Part shown: piece by piece, positions 52,380-61,381 of the stretch
Numbering within the stretch: position 1 is the stretch's first letter
Layout of the letters: every line of letters starts with the position of its first letter
Origin: GCA-2687025 sp964473525
GTDB lineage: Bacteria > Poribacteria > WGA-4E > GCA-2687025
Length of the DNA stretch: 64,000 bases
Direction of reading: 5' to 3'
Assembly: GCA_964473525.1 (NCBI GenBank)
Contig: CAYYPK010000011.1
Coordinates: forward strand, 1-64,000
Notes under the pieces: model-generated
What the model was told of the DNA's origin: nothing
Seen by the model: only the letters and a program-made list of their open reading frames with translations
Database searches by the model: none
Translations under genes and position numbers: made by a program

Positions 52380-53153
52380 TCACGATGCGGCGAGCGAGCG
52401 CGTGAATTCCAGGTTCTTGACGTTGGACGCATCGTTGTCATCCTTCGTAGGCGTTTCGAGGATGAGCCACCCGTCGTAGCCAACGCTCTTGACCGAGGCG
52501 CCGACGCCTGCGAAGTCCACATCGCCCTCGCCCAGGTGGTTCCCACCCGTGTCCTTCATGTGCATCGCGGTGATGTACTTCAGCCCGAGCTGACGTATCT
52601 CGGCGACCGAGTCGTAGCCGCGGCTGGTGGCGTTGCCCATGTCGTAGTAGACGCCGACAGAGTCGAGACCGACCGCGTCCGCCAGCGCGATGTGCTGGTC
52701 CGCGCTCAACGTCGACTCGATGGCAAGCGACACGCCGTACTTGCCAGCCACCTCGCCGGTCTCCTTCAGACCGTCCACCAAACGCGCGTCCGTGACACGA
52801 TCATCAGGGATCATGCCGTTACCGAAGAACGGAACGAGGATGAGGTCCACCCCGAACTGGGGAGCCATCCGCGACAGGTGGTTCAGCTTGCGGATTCCCT
52901 CCTGCCTCGTGTCGTCGTCCTCGTGGAGATAGGTATAGCTGGTGAAAGCGCCTGGCGAGAAGGAGGAAACCGCGATGCCAGCGCCGTCGGCCAGCGCCTG
53001 GATCTGTTCCATGCCCGCTTCGCTGAACAGCGCGTGCTCCTTGTAGTCGCCTCCCAGGCACAGCTCGACGCCGTCAAAGCCGAGCTCCGCCGCCTTCGCG
53101 AACCGCTCCTCGAACGGCACGCCAAGCATTCCATCCCTGATACCGAACTGCAT
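52380..53153 (-). CDS. Sugar phosphate isomerase/epimerase (xylose isomerase-like)
   Basis: 257 aa from ATG 53151-53153 with AAGGGA about 8 nt upstream; the TTG two codons earlier is less likely. Fold markers are MQFGIRDGMLGV, GFDGVELCLGG, SLAIESTLSADQH (metal-binding Glu), VYYDMGNATSRGY, AMHMKDTGGNHLGEG and GWLILETPT. Enzymes of this fold epimerise ketoses or handle inososes. It follows the DUF993 gene by 18 bp, and the two likely act in sequence in a sugar-acid or keto-sugar pathway. Confidence 0.92.
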   Translation of the reverse strand: MQFGIRDGMLGVPFEERFAKAAELGFDGVELCLGGDYKEHALFSEAGMEQIQALADGAGIAVSSFSPGAFTSYTYLHEDDDTRQEGIRKLNHLSRMAPQFGVDLILVPFFGNGMIPDDRVTDARLVDGLKETGEVAGKYGVSLAIESTLSADQHIALADAVGLDSVGVYYDMGNATSRGYDSVAEIRQLGLKYITAMHMKDTGGNHLGEGDVDFAGVGASVKSVGYDGWLILETPTKDDNDASNVKNLEFTRSLAAS

Positions 53154-53171
53154 TGCCAAGTCCCTTCGCGT

Positions 53172-54356
53172 CTACGTTAGGTTCGGTGCTATGTGCTGCC
53201 TGTACGCTGTCACGGCCTCGTCCTCGGTGAAGAGCCCGGCGGCGTCCATCAAGCGATACAGCGTGACTTTGTGCCAGAAGTCGCGCGTGTCGTTGTTGCC
53301 TGGAAGGAGCAGGTCGTTGTCCTGCTTGCCTCTCAGCATGGCGATAGTCGCGACGCCGTGCTTGTAGCGCGCCGTCGGCGCTTGGAACACCCAGTGTGAC
53401 AGTGGGACGGTGGGCAGCAGCCACCGACGGTACGCCTCGACGTCTCCCGCGGCCAGCGCCCGCAGGCCCTGCTGGGCGACATCCTCGATCATGCTCATGC
53501 AGCCCAGAAGCGCGTGGCTGTAGTCGCCAATGGGGTACTCTACGCCTGACGACGCGTACGCGCCCGTCCCGACATCGGCGTGGCCGCCTTCGATGAGCTC
53601 CACGTAGTGGAAGTCGTCGCCGGTCTTCACGATCTTCCCATCGGCGGCAAGCCGTCGGCGTATGTCCACCTCGCGGTCGGCGTCGAGGAGGGAGAGCTTG
53701 GCGCTCTCGAAGCTGTCCAACGCCATCGCCCGGAAGAACGAGTCCCCTGGGAAGTAGCTCCGCATCGCCGGGTTGAACGCCTCGCCTAGCCAGTGCGCGA
53801 GGAGCGGGCCTTCCGCCGCTTCGTCGAGGCGCGAGAACACGTCGAGGAAGTCATCCTCGCTGCGGCCCACCAGATACGGCGAGGGGAAGACCGCGACCTT
53901 GCCGCCCTTGCGCTGGATAGCGAGCATCTGACCGATGTAGGCGTCCGCGATCTCGGCGTTTGTCGGCGTGGCCGACTGCACGTCGTCGGTGCCGGCGCCG
54001 AAGTACCACCGTCTGCCGTTGCTCTGCTCGCTCGTCTGGTCCAGCAGGTATTGCACGTGCGCGGGGGGCAACAGATCCCGTTGCGCAGTGTCCATCCCGT
54101 CGGCCACGCCGAGGCCGGCGTCCCAGATGTGCTCGCGTATGGACGCGGTCGCTTGCCAGTCGACAACGCGCAGGTCGAGCTCCGTCGACGCGCCGTCGTA
54201 GCCCGGGTCTATGACTATGTGAACGGCCGCGTCCACTTCGCGCACGGGCGTAGGATCACCCTCGACGGCGGGCAATTCCGGGTACATACGCGCGCGTGGG
54301 ATGTAGTATTCGCGGGTGCCGTCCTGCGCGGGTAACCAAATCGCGGGTGCGCTCAT
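53172..54356 (-). CDS. DUF993 family, dihydrodipicolinate synthase-like barrel protein
   Basis: 394 aa from ATG 54354-54356. The N-terminus (IWLPAQDGTREYYIP) and GPLLAHWLGEAFNPAMRSYF, then YKHGVATIAMLRGKQDNDLLLPG, match DUF993, a DHDPS/NAL-superfamily group of aldolase-like TIM barrels. Relatives with a Schiff-base Lys cleave or make 2-keto-3-deoxy sugar acids; the Lys equivalent here would lie in the ARYKHGVA segment, but this is inferred. It is the first gene of the leftward operon, and starts in a 120-bp divergent spacer against the FHA protein gene. Confidence 0.8.
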   Translation of the reverse strand: MSAPAIWLPAQDGTREYYIPRARMYPELPAVEGDPTPVREVDAAVHIVIDPGYDGASTELDLRVVDWQATASIREHIWDAGLGVADGMDTAQRDLLPPAHVQYLLDQTSEQSNGRRWYFGAGTDDVQSATPTNAEIADAYIGQMLAIQRKGGKVAVFPSPYLVGRSEDDFLDVFSRLDEAAEGPLLAHWLGEAFNPAMRSYFPGDSFFRAMALDSFESAKLSLLDADREVDIRRRLAADGKIVKTGDDFHYVELIEGGHADVGTGAYASSGVEYPIGDYSHALLGCMSMIEDVAQQGLRALAAGDVEAYRRWLLPTVPLSHWVFQAPTARYKHGVATIAMLRGKQDNDLLLPGNNDTRDFWHKVTLYRLMDAAGLFTEDEAVTAYRQHIAPNLT

Positions 54357-54476
54357 GTCAGTCCGTGACGTAGGATCGTGAAGGCTAGTTGTAACTGATT
54401 ACCGTGGGGGCCGCCGTTACTATATCGGCGCGCACCCATCCTTAGCAAGCGCGGCGCCCGGCCAGAGGACCGACGC

Positions 54477-55460
54477 ATGGGTACGATGATCCTGGACTTC
54501 GTCCAACCGTTCGTGATGTCCCACCTCGCCATCGTGGCCGCTGTGTGGGCCTACGCGCTCCTGGGGTCGCTCGTTGCGGCGGGCGTCGTGTGGAACCGCC
54601 GTCGTAGCGGCCTCCCGCGCGCGCGCCTGTGGGGCTGCCTGGCCCAACTGGTACCGCCCCTCGGCGTGCTCGTGGCGCTGGCGCGCCGAGCGCCGGCGCC
54701 GTTGCGCTCGCCGTTCGGCGAGGTACGCGTGCTGGACGCGGCTGGGAAGATGCTCCCCAAGGGCAGCGTCTCCGCGGTGCGCCTGCGGCGTCTCCCGCCC
54801 GCGCGGGAGCTGTTCGCTTCACTCCTGGGCGGGCTGATCCCGGGCGCTGGGCAGGTCGTGCACCTTCGGATCGGCCGCGCGATCGTTGTGTGGTCGTTCG
54901 TCACGTTCGCGCTGACGTTCATCTCCGCGCACCGCCTGGGGATTGAGCGAACGTGGGGCATCCCGGACATTCTGCTCCCCGAGAGCCGCCAGGGCCAGGA
55001 CGCCACAGCGAACTTCCGCGTCCCGGGCTACTTCCACATCATGATGCTCGTCGAGCTCACGGCGTTCCTGCTGTGGTCGCTGCTCGACCTGGTGGCGTTG
55101 AACGACGCGCACGCGGAGAGGCGCGCGCGCGGGGATGAGGGAACGCGACGGCTGTTCTATACTCTCGTCGTCGACCGCCCGGGCGCGGATTCGGAGCGTT
55201 ACGGAGCGGAGCGCGAGAGCATCGCCGTTGGGTCGGCGCCGGTTTCGGACCACGTTGTCACCGGTGACGACGTGGCGGCGGAGCACGTCCTGTTCTACAT
55301 CCACCACGTCGACGTGAGCGCGCTGACCTTGCAGTTTCGCTGCCTCACGGAGGACGCGGCGGTGACGCACAACGGAAGCGTGTCGCACGATGGGGTGATT
55401 CGCCCCGGCGACACTGTCCAGGTTGGCGACACGTCGTTCCGCTTCTTGCCGCTCGAGTAG
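54477..55460 (+). CDS. Multipass membrane protein with C-terminal FHA domain
   Basis: 327 aa from ATG 54477; ATG 54483 is equally possible. Residues about 12-40, 52-68, 135-150 and 185-205 are hydrophobic, separated by arginine-rich stretches. Residues about 215-327 form a forkhead-associated fold (SIAVGSAPVSDHVVTGDDVAAEHVLFYI for the phosphothreonine loops, then VTHNGSVSHDGVIRPGDTVQVGDTSFRFL). FHA domains bind phosphothreonine peptides, so it may tether a kinase-regulated partner to the membrane. No Ser/Thr kinase gene is nearby. Confidence 0.8.
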   Translation: MGTMILDFVQPFVMSHLAIVAAVWAYALLGSLVAAGVVWNRRRSGLPRARLWGCLAQLVPPLGVLVALARRAPAPLRSPFGEVRVLDAAGKMLPKGSVSAVRLRRLPPARELFASLLGGLIPGAGQVVHLRIGRAIVVWSFVTFALTFISAHRLGIERTWGIPDILLPESRQGQDATANFRVPGYFHIMMLVELTAFLLWSLLDLVALNDAHAERRARGDEGTRRLFYTLVVDRPGADSERYGAERESIAVGSAPVSDHVVTGDDVAAEHVLFYIHHVDVSALTLQFRCLTEDAAVTHNGSVSHDGVIRPGDTVQVGDTSFRFLPLE

Positions 55461-55499
55461 CATCGCGCGCCACCACAGACACACCGAGGACTACCCGGA

Positions 55500-56567
55500 A
55501 TGCCCAAGACCTACCGCGTCGGCGTCGTCGGATTCGCCCATATGCACGTTACGTGGCTACTGGACCACTTCTCCGCGCTCGACAACATCGAGTGGGTCGC
55601 ATGCGCGGACACCGTCCCGGCGACGCCATCGCTGTCCGAGGCCACGATGACGCGGGCGGCCAACGTGAAGCACGCCCAGGACGTGACCGGCGTCCCGAAG
55701 ACATACGACGACTACCAGGAGATGCTGGACGCCGAGACGTTCGACATCGTCATCGCCTGCCCAGAGAACGCGCGGCACGGCGAGGTGATTGAGGCGATCG
55801 CCCGGGCCGGCTCCAACATCATCACCGAGAAGCCACCGTCAGCCTCGTCGGCGGACTTCATGCGCGCGGTGCGAGCTGCGGAGCTCGCGGGAGTCGAGCT
55901 CATCATCAACTGGCCGTCGACGTGGTCGGCCGCGACACGCCTGGTGAAGGAGATCGCGGACTCCGGTGAGATTGGGCAGGTCTTCCAGGTCAAATGGCGT
56001 CAGGGCTCCATCGGGCCGCTACCGAAGCTCTCCGACCAGGAGAAGGGCGCGGAGTGGTGGCATCAGCGGGAGCCGGGCGGCGGAGCTCTGCTCGATTACT
56101 GCTGCTACGGCGCGAACCTGTCACGGTGGATCATCGGCGAGTCGCCCGAAGCGGTCATGGGCATGCGCGCCAACTTCGCGAGCGCATACGGCGATGCCGA
56201 CGACAACGCGGCCATGCTCGTCAGATTCCCGTCTGCGATGACGATCCTCGAGTCGACCTGGAGCTGCGTGAACCACGGCGTGTCGTCCCGCCATCTCGTG
56301 TACGGCACGGAAGGCACGATCGCGGTCGAGGGCGGCGGCGTGCGCGTCTTCAAGGACGGTGGCGAGGGCGAGCTGCGCCAGGCGCCAGGGCTACCCGGCG
56401 GCCGCGACACGGTCGCTAAGGAGGCGATCCACCACTTCGAAACGGGCGAGGCGCTGCATCCCACGCTGACCGTACCGATCAACATCGACGCGATGGCGAT
56501 ACTGGACGCCGGCATCCGTTCGGCGGCCAGCGGCAAGCTCGAGCAGTGCCATTCCGCGGTCTGGTAG
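55500..56567 (+). CDS. Gfo/Idh/MocA family oxidoreductase
   Basis: 355 aa from ATG 55500. The Rossmann part opens VGVVGFAHMHVTWLLDHF, with an altered glycine loop (GFAHMH in place of GxGxxG), continues to FDIVIACPENARHGEV and has the lysine motif NIITEKPPSASSADF. The C-terminal substrate domain has GGGALLDYCCYGANLSRW, where Asp and Tyr/His line the site. It probably oxidises a sugar or sugar lactone. It is the first of a three-gene run with ThuA-like and second Gfo/Idh genes, the arrangement of thuAB-type sugar pathways. Confidence 0.92.
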   Translation: MPKTYRVGVVGFAHMHVTWLLDHFSALDNIEWVACADTVPATPSLSEATMTRAANVKHAQDVTGVPKTYDDYQEMLDAETFDIVIACPENARHGEVIEAIARAGSNIITEKPPSASSADFMRAVRAAELAGVELIINWPSTWSAATRLVKEIADSGEIGQVFQVKWRQGSIGPLPKLSDQEKGAEWWHQREPGGGALLDYCCYGANLSRWIIGESPEAVMGMRANFASAYGDADDNAAMLVRFPSAMTILESTWSCVNHGVSSRHLVYGTEGTIAVEGGGVRVFKDGGEGELRQAPGLPGGRDTVAKEAIHHFETGEALHPTLTVPINIDAMAILDAGIRSAASGKLEQCHSAVW

Positions 56568-56606
56568 ACGCCCGTGACGCCGCCCTGAATCAGGAAGGAT
56601 GGACCG

Positions 56607-57254
56607 GTGCCCGACCCACTTCGAGTGTGCATGCTGTCCGGGTCGTTCGAGTACGACTCCGAGGAGTCGCTAGGGCTGTTTCGACAACACCTCAGCGGCG
56701 TCGGTGGGTTCGACGACGCCCTGGTCGTATACCAGGACGAGGATGACAACCAGTCCCTCGAAGCGATAGACGACACCGATCTGCTGCTCGTATTCACGCG
56801 GCGTATCCGCGTAGAGGGCGCGGAGCTCGATCGTCTGAAGGCGTACTGCGCCGCCGGCAGGCCGGTAGTGGGCGTGCGGACGGCAAGCCACGCGTACCAG
56901 AACTGGCTGGAGTTCGATGCCGCCGTGCTCGGCGGAAGCTACACCGGGCACTTCGGCTCAGGCCCAGCCTGCCGCGTCACCGTCGGCGACGGAGCGGGCG
57001 GACACCCCATCCTTGACGGTGTCTCGCCGTTCGACTCCGTGGGCAGCCTGTACAAGAACACGCCCATCGCCACCGACGCGACGCTGCTGCTCAGCGGCAC
57101 GACGCCCGACTCGACGGAGCCCGTCGCCTGGACACGCATCCACAACGGAGGCCGCGTGTTCTACACGTCGCTTGGGCATCAGCAGGACTTCCGCGACCCG
57201 GACTTCCTGACGCTCCTGACGAACGGCGCGCTCTGGGCCGGCGGCCGCATCTAA
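56607..57254 (+). CDS. ThuA-like protein (trehalose utilisation family)
   Basis: 215 aa from GTG 56607 with GGAAGGA about 7 nt upstream. Glutamine amidotransferase-like fold of ThuA: VCMLSGSFEYDSEESL, LVFTRRIRVEGAELDRL, PVVGVRTASHAYQNW, GSYTGHFGSGPACRVTV, PVAWTRIHNGGRVFYTSLGH. ThuA works with the Gfo/Idh-type ThuB in catabolism of trehalose and related disaccharides in rhizobia. Here it lies between two Gfo/Idh/MocA genes, 17 bp from the next, so a 3-keto-sugar pathway is likely by analogy. Confidence 0.9.
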   Translation: MPDPLRVCMLSGSFEYDSEESLGLFRQHLSGVGGFDDALVVYQDEDDNQSLEAIDDTDLLLVFTRRIRVEGAELDRLKAYCAAGRPVVGVRTASHAYQNWLEFDAAVLGGSYTGHFGSGPACRVTVGDGAGGHPILDGVSPFDSVGSLYKNTPIATDATLLLSGTTPDSTEPVAWTRIHNGGRVFYTSLGHQQDFRDPDFLTLLTNGALWAGGRI

Positions 57255-57270
57255 CGCGGAGGGGAACGGT

Positions 57271-58215
57271 ATGCTGAAGGTTGGGTTCATCGGGGCTGGC
57301 GGTCGCTCGCGGAGCGCGCACTACCCGAACGTCCATCGACTCGAGGGGGTGTCCGTCGAGGCGGTGGCGGAGCTGGACCAGGCTCGTGGCCAGCAGGTCG
57401 CCGAGCAATACGGCATTCCACGCCTCGTGGAGAACCACGAGCAACTGCTCGATGCTGTCGAGCTGGACGCCGTCTACTGTGTGATGAACGAGGTGTACGT
57501 CCTCGAACCGGCGGTCGCCTGCATGGAAGCGGGCAAGCACGTCTTCGTCGAGAAACCCCCGGGAGCCAGCGTGTCGGAAGTCGAGCGGCTCGTGGAGGTC
57601 GCCGAGGCCAACGGCGTGCACTGCATGGTCGGGTTCCAGCGCCGGTTCGCCGCCGTCACCGTCGAGGCCATGAGGCTGGTTGAGGAGAGCGGCCAGGTGA
57701 CGCACCTGGTCGGCACGTTCAACAAGTGGCTTACGGGCGGCCCAGGGAACACGTCCACTCTGTGGAACGACGTGTCGCACGTGATAGATCTGGTGCGGTA
57801 CATGGCGGGAGCGGAGGCCACCGAAGTCCACGCATACCGCGACAGTCACGGCGCCGAGTGGCGGAACTGCTACACCAGCCTCATCCGATTCGACAACGAC
57901 GCGACGGGGGTCATCTTCGGCAACAGGGCATCGGGTGGCCGTATCCTGCGATCGGAGCTCCACGGCATCGGGGTGGGCTGCTACATGGACCTGCCCGAGC
58001 GCATGGAGATCCTCGAGCATGGCGGCTCGCCGCGTGTCGTGACCGGCGCGGAATTGAGCGGCGCCGAAGCCGGCGACGTCGACCGTTACGAAGGCGTGCT
58101 GACGATGCACGAGCACTTCGTCGACTGCATCCGTAACGGCGAGACGCCCAACGCGGATATCCGCGACGCTGTCCACTCGATGAGACTGGTCGAGCGCATC
58201 GAGGGGCCGGCGTAA
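57271..58215 (+). CDS. Gfo/Idh/MocA family oxidoreductase
   Basis: 314 aa from ATG 57271 with GGAGGGGAA about 6 nt upstream. NAD loop VGFIGAGGRSRSAHYPN, lysine motif VFVEKPPGASVSEVERL, and conserved VGFQRRFAAVTV and SHVIDLVRYMAGAEATE in the second domain. It would oxidise or reduce a sugar derivative with NAD(P). Third gene of the Gfo-ThuA-Gfo run; it is only distantly related to the tandem pair at 11882-14007 by the motifs seen. Confidence 0.93.
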   Translation: MLKVGFIGAGGRSRSAHYPNVHRLEGVSVEAVAELDQARGQQVAEQYGIPRLVENHEQLLDAVELDAVYCVMNEVYVLEPAVACMEAGKHVFVEKPPGASVSEVERLVEVAEANGVHCMVGFQRRFAAVTVEAMRLVEESGQVTHLVGTFNKWLTGGPGNTSTLWNDVSHVIDLVRYMAGAEATEVHAYRDSHGAEWRNCYTSLIRFDNDATGVIFGNRASGGRILRSELHGIGVGCYMDLPERMEILEHGGSPRVVTGAELSGAEAGDVDRYEGVLTMHEHFVDCIRNGETPNADIRDAVHSMRLVERIEGPA

Positions 58216-58264
58216 AGCGGCGTCAACGCTCGGTTCCTAGCCGGTCTCGCACAGCCTCGAATGC

Positions 58265-58293
58265 TTGACTACGCTCGTCTGAGTGGGAATACT
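58265..58293 (+). promoter_or_regulatory. Candidate sigma70 promoter of the glycolytic operon
   Basis: TTGACT (58265-58270, 5 of 6), 17 bases, AATACT (58288-58293, 4 of 6), giving a leader of about 65 nt before gapA. It makes a gapA start at 58283 impossible on this transcript. Confidence 0.45.
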
Positions 58294-58363
58294 TCTCTGG
58301 GTCTGGGCGAATCGCGGCTGCTCCCATTCGTCCACCTTCCTGCATGAATTCTGGAGACCTCCG

Positions 58364-59377
58364 ATGGCGATTCGGGTCGGCATTAATGGATTTGGCCGCA
58401 TAGGCCGCAATTCCTTTCGCTCGATGGTCAAGAACCACGGCGACGATATCGAGATCGTAGCGATAAACGAGCTCGCGCCCGTCGAGACGAACGCGCACCT
58501 GCTCAAGTACGATTCTAACTATGGCGGCTTCCCCGGCACCGTCGAGGCAGGCGATTCCGCCATAGTGGTTAACGGCTCTGCAATCCGCTGCTTCTCCGAG
58601 CCGGACCCGGCGAAGATTCCGTGGGACAGCGTCGGCGCGGACGTCGTCGTCGAGTCCACCGGATTCTTCACCGACGCGACGCAGGCGGCTGGCCATCGCG
58701 GCGGCTCCGTGAAGAAGGTCATCATCAGCGCCCCGGCGTCCAACGAAGACCTGACAGTGGTCCTCGGCGTCAACGAAGGCGAATACGACGGCGACGCTCA
58801 CCACGTCATCTCCAACGCCTCCTGCACGACGAACTGCCTTGCCCCCGTCGCTAAGGTGCTGCTCGATTCGTTCGGCATCGAGAGCGGCGTCATGACCACA
58901 GTCCACGCCTATACGGGCGAGCAGCGCCTACAGGACATGGGCCACAAGGACATCCGCCGCGCGCGCGCGGCAGCGGCGAACATCATCCCAACGTCCACGG
59001 GCGCGGCGAAGGCGATCAGCCTCGTGATTCCCGAGCTAACCGGGAAGCTCCACGGGCTTGCGATGCGCGTCCCAACGACGACGGTGTCGATCGTGGATCT
59101 CGTCGTTTCGACGTCGATGCCCACGTCCGCCGACGAGGTGAACAAGGCGCTCACGCAGGCAGCCAACGGACCGATGTCCAAGGTTCTCGATGTCTGCGAA
59201 GAGGAGCTCGTGTCCAGCGACTTCAAGGGCAGCGAGTATTCGTCCATCGTGGACGCCCCGTCCACCATGGTGATGGGCGGGAATCTCGTCAAGGTCATGT
59301 CCTGGTACGACAACGAGTGGGGCTACTCGACGCGCGTCGGCGATCTCATCGAATACATGGCTGGCGAAGGCCTCTAA
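58364..59377 (+). CDS. gapA: Glyceraldehyde-3-phosphate dehydrogenase
   Basis: 337 aa from ATG 58364 with GGAG about 9 nt upstream. NAD loop VGINGFGRIGRN; catalytic Cys154 in SNASCTTNCLAP; active His region in MTTVHAYTGEQRLQD; SWYDNEWGYS near the C-terminus. Residues INEL after strand 2 carry Glu in place of the usual Asp that contacts the adenosine ribose, which may affect cofactor choice. It oxidises glyceraldehyde 3-phosphate to 1,3-bisphosphoglycerate in glycolysis, and pgk and tpiA follow on the same strand. Confidence 0.97.
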   Translation: MAIRVGINGFGRIGRNSFRSMVKNHGDDIEIVAINELAPVETNAHLLKYDSNYGGFPGTVEAGDSAIVVNGSAIRCFSEPDPAKIPWDSVGADVVVESTGFFTDATQAAGHRGGSVKKVIISAPASNEDLTVVLGVNEGEYDGDAHHVISNASCTTNCLAPVAKVLLDSFGIESGVMTTVHAYTGEQRLQDMGHKDIRRARAAAANIIPTSTGAAKAISLVIPELTGKLHGLAMRVPTTTVSIVDLVVSTSMPTSADEVNKALTQAANGPMSKVLDVCEEELVSSDFKGSEYSSIVDAPSTMVMGGNLVKVMSWYDNEWGYSTRVGDLIEYMAGEGL

Positions 59378-59379
59378 GC

Positions 59380-60570
59380 ATGTCCAGACGGTTGGGCGTC
59401 GGCGACCTCGAGGCCCCCGGACGCCGCGTGCTCGTCCGCGTGGACCTCAACGTTCCCATTGAGGACGGCGAGATCACCGACGACACGCGCATCCGCGGCG
59501 CCGTGCCGACGATCGAGCACTTGCGCGCGCGCGGGGCGCGGGTGGTGCTGGCGTCTCACCGCGGCCGACCCAACGGCGCGCGCGTACCCGAGCTGTCGCT
59601 AAAGACAGTTGCTGAGCGCCTGTCGGCTCTCCTCGGCATCCCCGTGGCCCTCGCGGGCGACTGTGTGGGACCAGGCGCGGAGACCGCCGTCGGGCGCCTC
59701 GAAGACGGCGACGTGCTCCTCCTCGAGAACCTGCGCTTCCACCATGGCGAGGAGGCGAACGACGACGGCTTCGCCGCCCAGCTCGCGTCGTTGGCCGATG
59801 CGTACGTCAACGACGCGTTTGGCGCCGCGCACCGCGCCCACGCCTCGACAGACAAGCTCGCCACGCTGCTCCATCCGGGGGCCGCTGGGCTCCTGATGCA
59901 GTCGGAGCTCCAGCACCTCAGCGGCATGCTCGAGAGGCCCGACCGGCCGTTCCTGGCCGTCCTGGGCGGAGCGAAGGTGTCGGACAAGATCGCCGTCATC
60001 TCGCGCCTCTTGGACGTGTCGGACGGAATCCTGATCGGCGGAGCGATGGCGTACACGTTTCTGGTCGCGATGGGCCGACACGTCGGCGATTCGCTGGTCG
60101 AGCGCGAGAAGGTCCACGTTGCCGCGGATCTTCTGAAGCAGGCGCTGGATCTGGGCAAGCCGCTCCATCTGCCCATCGACCACGTCACCACGCAGGAGTT
60201 CTCGGCGGACGCCGACACCCGTGTCGCGCACCGGGACACGATCGAGGACGGGTGGCAGGCGCTCGACATCGGCCCCGCGACAAGCGTGATGTACGCGCAG
60301 CTCCTTGGGCGGGCTAAGACCGTTGTGTGGAACGGCCCTCTCGGCGTGTACGAACTCGAGCCCTTCGCGCACGGCACCATCGGCGTGGCGAAGGCGCTTA
60401 GCACACTGGACGCGACGACGGTCATCGGCGGAGGCGACTGCGTCGCCGCCGTTGAGATGGCGGGCGTCGCCGACAAGATGACACACATCAGCACCGGCGG
60501 CGGCGCGTCGCTGGAGTTCCTCGAAGGCAAGGAACTCCCCGGCGTAGCGGCCCTGTGCGAAGTGGAATAG
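59380..60570 (+). CDS. pgk: Phosphoglycerate kinase
   Basis: 396 aa from ATG 59380, 2 bp after the gapA stop. N-domain RVLVRVDLNVPIEDGEITDD, basic patch LASHRGRPNG and LENLRFHHGEE, hinge KVSDKIAVISRLL, nucleotide motif TVIGGGDCVAAVEMAG and STGGGASLEFLEGKELPG. It transfers phosphate from 1,3-bisphosphoglycerate to ADP. The length is normal, with no missing catalytic residue. Confidence 0.97.
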   Translation: MSRRLGVGDLEAPGRRVLVRVDLNVPIEDGEITDDTRIRGAVPTIEHLRARGARVVLASHRGRPNGARVPELSLKTVAERLSALLGIPVALAGDCVGPGAETAVGRLEDGDVLLLENLRFHHGEEANDDGFAAQLASLADAYVNDAFGAAHRAHASTDKLATLLHPGAAGLLMQSELQHLSGMLERPDRPFLAVLGGAKVSDKIAVISRLLDVSDGILIGGAMAYTFLVAMGRHVGDSLVEREKVHVAADLLKQALDLGKPLHLPIDHVTTQEFSADADTRVAHRDTIEDGWQALDIGPATSVMYAQLLGRAKTVVWNGPLGVYELEPFAHGTIGVAKALSTLDATTVIGGGDCVAAVEMAGVADKMTHISTGGGASLEFLEGKELPGVAALCEVE

Positions 60571-60583
60571 CGAGGACGCGACC

Positions 60584-61357
60584 ATGCGTACGCCGATCCT
60601 GGCGGGCAACTGGAAAATGAACAAGACCGTTGGCGAAGCGACCGATCTCGTCGCTGAGTTGGCGGCCACGGCGGAGCGCTCGACCGCGGTCGACCTGGTC
60701 GTCGGGCCGCCGTTCACCGCGCTAGCGGGCGTGGCGGAGGCGCTGCGTGACTCGCGCATTGGGGTGGCGGCGCAGAACATGCACTGGGAAGCCAGCGGGG
60801 CGTACACCGGCGAGGTGTCCGCCGAGATGCTGGCGGACGTGGGGTGCGATTACGTCATCATCGGTCATTCCGAGCGTCGCCAGTACTTCGGCGAGACGAA
60901 CGAGAGCGCCAACAAGAAGCTGCATGCGGTCCACGAGGGCGGCCTGCTGCCCATCTACTGCATCGGCGAGACGCTGGACGAGCGCGAGAACGGCGTCATG
61001 GAGGATGTCGTGGGCGCGCAGGTGCGGGAGGGCCTCGCTGGGCTCACCGCCGAGCAAGCGGCGGCGACCGTGCTCGCCTATGAGCCTGTCTGGGCCATCG
61101 GCACGGGGCGAACGGCCACCCCAGCACAGGCGCAGGAGGCGCACGCGTTCATTCGTCGTGTCGTGGTTGACGCGTGCGACGAGAGCGTCGCGGCTTCGGT
61201 TCGGATACAATATGGGGGCAGCGCGAATCCGGCGAACATCGCGGAGCTGATCTCGCAGCCCGACATCGACGGTGGGCTCATAGGTGGCGCGAGCCTGAAG
61301 GCTGATTCGTTCGCGGAGATGGCGGACATCGTCCACGGCGTCATGACTGCGTCGTAG
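60584..61357 (+). CDS. tpiA: Triosephosphate isomerase
   Basis: 257 aa with a GAGGACG site before ATG 60584. Asn9 and Lys11 in AGNWKMN bind substrate, the electrophile His is in IIGHSERRQYF, and the base Glu is in LAYEPVWAIGTGRTA; the phosphate loop ends YGGSANPANIAEL and GGLIGGASLKADSF. It interconverts glyceraldehyde 3-phosphate and dihydroxyacetone phosphate. Third gene of the gapA-pgk-tpiA-secG operon. Confidence 0.97.
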   Translation: MRTPILAGNWKMNKTVGEATDLVAELAATAERSTAVDLVVGPPFTALAGVAEALRDSRIGVAAQNMHWEASGAYTGEVSAEMLADVGCDYVIIGHSERRQYFGETNESANKKLHAVHEGGLLPIYCIGETLDERENGVMEDVVGAQVREGLAGLTAEQAAATVLAYEPVWAIGTGRTATPAQAQEAHAFIRRVVVDACDESVAASVRIQYGGSANPANIAELISQPDIDGGLIGGASLKADSFAEMADIVHGVMTAS

Positions 61358-61381
61358 GCGGCATTCACGAAAGGGAGCGCG

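Noticed and set aside
58283..58363. Longer gapA start at 58283
   Set aside because: It begins inside the candidate promoter spacer, and family members begin at MAIRVGINGFG.
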